DNA from: Runella sp. MFBS21
Lineage (GTDB): Bacteria > Bacteroidota > Bacteroidia > Cytophagales > Spirosomataceae
NCBI RefSeq assembly: GCF_029433105.1
Contig: NZ_JARNTW010000004.1
Location: forward strand, 565,253 to 629,252
Reading direction: 5' to 3'
Length of the DNA stretch: 64,000 bases
Shown here: positions 62,766 to 64,000 of the stretch, one piece after another
Layout of the letters: the number at the start of each line of letters is the position of its first letter
How positions within the stretch are numbered: position 1 is the first letter of the stretch
Program-made: the position numbers and the translations under genes
Notes under the pieces: generated by a model
Told to the model about the DNA's origin: nothing
The model's input: only the letters and a program-made list of their open reading frames with translations
Database searches by the model: none

Positions 62766-63506
62766 ATGAAAAACATAAAGTATACCTTGGCTTCGCTCTT
62801 AGTCGCGATAGGACTAAAGGCTTGCTGGGTCGATGAAGAATCCAAAAAAATAGAATTGAAGGGTACATTTGTCAACGAATCGTACCTACGGCGTTCCTCT
62901 GATAGCCTTTTGGCGGTGATTCCATTTTATGCGACAGAGTTGGTTTTTGAGCGCCCTGATAGCGTGCTTATTCGTAATGGGGTAGAAGAGTATTCACTCG
63001 CTTATACGATTAGGCGTGATACTTGCTACGTTCATCAAGCTTATCAAAACCACGGACGTTTGGAAGATTTGAGATTGGTGATTTTATCAGATACTACTTT
63101 CGAGGCCTTAGAACAGGAATTTACGGGGACTAAAGAAGCCGCACGTTTTGTGAAAACGTCTGTTTTTGAGGGTTTTGAGTATCAACTTCGTTCCCAAATT
63201 GCGGGACAATATGATTTGAAAGGCAAAGAAAAGCAACGAGTCATTCTTCATGCCAATGGAAAAATAGAGGGTTTGGGTGAGTATGAAACCTTTGAGCTTT
63301 GCTACGCTGGCGATTGTCTCTCCGAACCAGCCAAAATAGCTAACGTGATGCAGCTTTCAAATCCCAAAAAACAGGAATTTGTGGTGTGGGAGTACGACCA
63401 AGATACGGGTATACTGCGGATTTATCAACTTCAAGAGGCTGTTCCGGATATAAAAGGGGAGCGAGAGATTATATCAAAACTCTTTGAACTTAAAAAACGC
63501 TCCTAA
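62766..63506 (+). CDS. Uncharacterised lipoprotein
   Basis: A 246-residue protein. The signal MKNIKYTLASLLVAIGLKAC carries a lipobox ending at Cys20. The mature part is beta-rich (KKIELKGTFVNESYLRRSSD, YSLAYTIRRDTCYVHQAYQN, LRSQIAGQYDLKGKEKQRVI). I see no named domain. Start is the ATG at 62766; the frame upstream to 62718 has no signal-peptide character. Confidence 0.6.
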   Translation: MKNIKYTLASLLVAIGLKACWVDEESKKIELKGTFVNESYLRRSSDSLLAVIPFYATELVFERPDSVLIRNGVEEYSLAYTIRRDTCYVHQAYQNHGRLEDLRLVILSDTTFEALEQEFTGTKEAARFVKTSVFEGFEYQLRSQIAGQYDLKGKEKQRVILHANGKIEGLGEYETFELCYAGDCLSEPAKIANVMQLSNPKKQEFVVWEYDQDTGILRIYQLQEAVPDIKGEREIISKLFELKKRS

Positions 63507-63519
63507 TCGGTCTGTTGTG

Positions 63520-63876
63520 ATGAACTCTAAATTTAAAATTGTTATGTCTTTTGATCGAAAATCTTTTGTAAACAGGATTATGCACCTTATAAAAAGTAAA
63601 GCTATTGATGAAATAACCCTGCTAATGCTGGTTTTGATAATGGTAAAATGTACAACCCAAACGCAAGAAACGGCTACTAACCTGCCCGCAGCACCGCAGC
63701 CTTCCACAACGCACGAAAATGTATCGCAGCCTCAGTTAGAAGGTTTTTCTTTGAGCTATAAACAACTAATGGAAGAAGGGAAGTTGAGTAAAGCGCGTTT
63801 GTTGGAAGGCAATCAAATCAAGAAATATTCGATTGATACGGGAGTTGACGAAAATTTTTTGCGAAATTATAAATGA
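63520..63876 (+). CDS. Short hypothetical protein
   Basis: A 118-residue protein with a hydrophobic stretch EITLLMLVLIMVKCTTQ (residues about 31-47). A Cys follows, but the residue before it is Lys, so it is a poor lipobox. The remainder is Gln/Pro/Thr-rich (LPAAPQPSTTHENVSQPQ) and then helical (FSLSYKQLMEEGKLSKARLL). No family recognised. It follows the lipoprotein gene by 13 bp and may be its co-transcribed partner. Confidence 0.45.
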   Translation: MNSKFKIVMSFDRKSFVNRIMHLIKSKAIDEITLLMLVLIMVKCTTQTQETATNLPAAPQPSTTHENVSQPQLEGFSLSYKQLMEEGKLSKARLLEGNQIKKYSIDTGVDENFLRNYK

Positions 63877-63951
63877 GGGGTGGGCATAAATAGGAACCAA
63901 CGAATGTTAAAGAGTTGATGACCAAATCAATCCAATTACACACGCGGTTCC

Positions 63952-64000
63952 ATGCAAGCCAAATTACTGTATTTATCTGACTTTTTGAATACCTGTTGGC
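63952..64000 (+). CDS. Possible start of a gene cut by the window end
   Basis: ATG at 63952 opens a frame reading MQAKLLYLSDFLNTCW to the edge. Sixteen codons are too few to judge; listed as a candidate only. Confidence 0.2.
   Translation, partial: MQAKLLYLSDFLNTCW

Overview
The window is a piece of a Bacteroidota chromosome, most likely order Cytophagales (Spirosomataceae-like). Several independent signs point there: promoters that fit the Bacteroidota -7 box TAnnTTTG, TonB-dependent receptors with an N-terminal carboxypeptidase-like domain, DUF4249, DUF5723, DUF5916 and DUF6702 envelope proteins, a HYC_CC_PP protein, a tmRNA whose tag reads GEYSYAMAA, and weak or absent Shine-Dalgarno sites. 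There is no sign of plasmid, phage or large integrated element; genus is not assignable by eye.

Layout. 1-5.6 kb: partial beta-phosphoglucomutase, HAD-IIA phosphatase, APH-fold phosphotransferase, Mpl-type muropeptide ligase, tsaB, and a PQQ-repeat beta-propeller lipoprotein. 5.77-6.14 kb: tmRNA. 6.2-7.7 kb: a decayed interval with an imperfect inverted repeat, a 29-bp direct repeat pair and a truncated, frame-broken PD-(D/E)xK-like gene. 7.7-14.7 kb: housekeeping block on the minus strand (pth, LytTR response regulator and LytS-like kinase, hslV, pyruvate dehydrogenase E2, lepA). 14.9-27.3 kb: aldo/keto reductase, DUF5916 barrel, a small HExxH membrane protein, adenine deaminase, an ECF sigma factor, rarA, a membrane EEP phosphatase, enoyl-CoA hydratase, DUF5723 barrel and a circularly permuted ATP-grasp protein. 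27.4-35.5 kb: a degradation cluster (GH16, SMP-30/gluconolactonase, sulfatase), ZIP transporter, a lysine-rich H1-like protein, cold-shock protein and a secreted alpha/beta hydrolase.

35.6-40.3 kb is a heavy-metal (probably copper) cluster, all on the minus strand: HYC_CC_PP protein, an AraC-type regulator fused to an HMA-like metal-binding domain, an HMA-MauE/DoxX-like membrane protein, a TonB receptor and a secreted HMA protein. 40.4-45.5 kb: rplT and rpmI with their own promoter (no infC upstream), then a dxr-Uma2-Uma2-rseP-DUF6702 operon. 45.7-50.5 kb: TonB receptor, DUF4249 lipoprotein, small barrel and a lipoprotein. 50.7-53.8 kb: Crp-type and XRE-type regulators around a repeat-bearing intergenic region, a sugar isomerase/epimerase and a GNAT acetyltransferase.

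54.0-61.5 kb is the most interesting part: two secreted caspase-family (C14) proteases, the second fused to about 14 TPR units, then a CHASE2 membrane protein and a FecR/DUF928-like protein with a C-terminal TPR. The last three genes overlap or nearly touch. A four-unit tandem repeat, each unit carrying the GCCCCGTAGGGGC palindrome, lies between the two caspase genes. I read this as a candidate envelope-located proteolytic signalling or cell-fate module; its function is unproven. The window ends with a frameshifted serine esterase, a small membrane protein and two uncharacterised lipoprotein-like genes.
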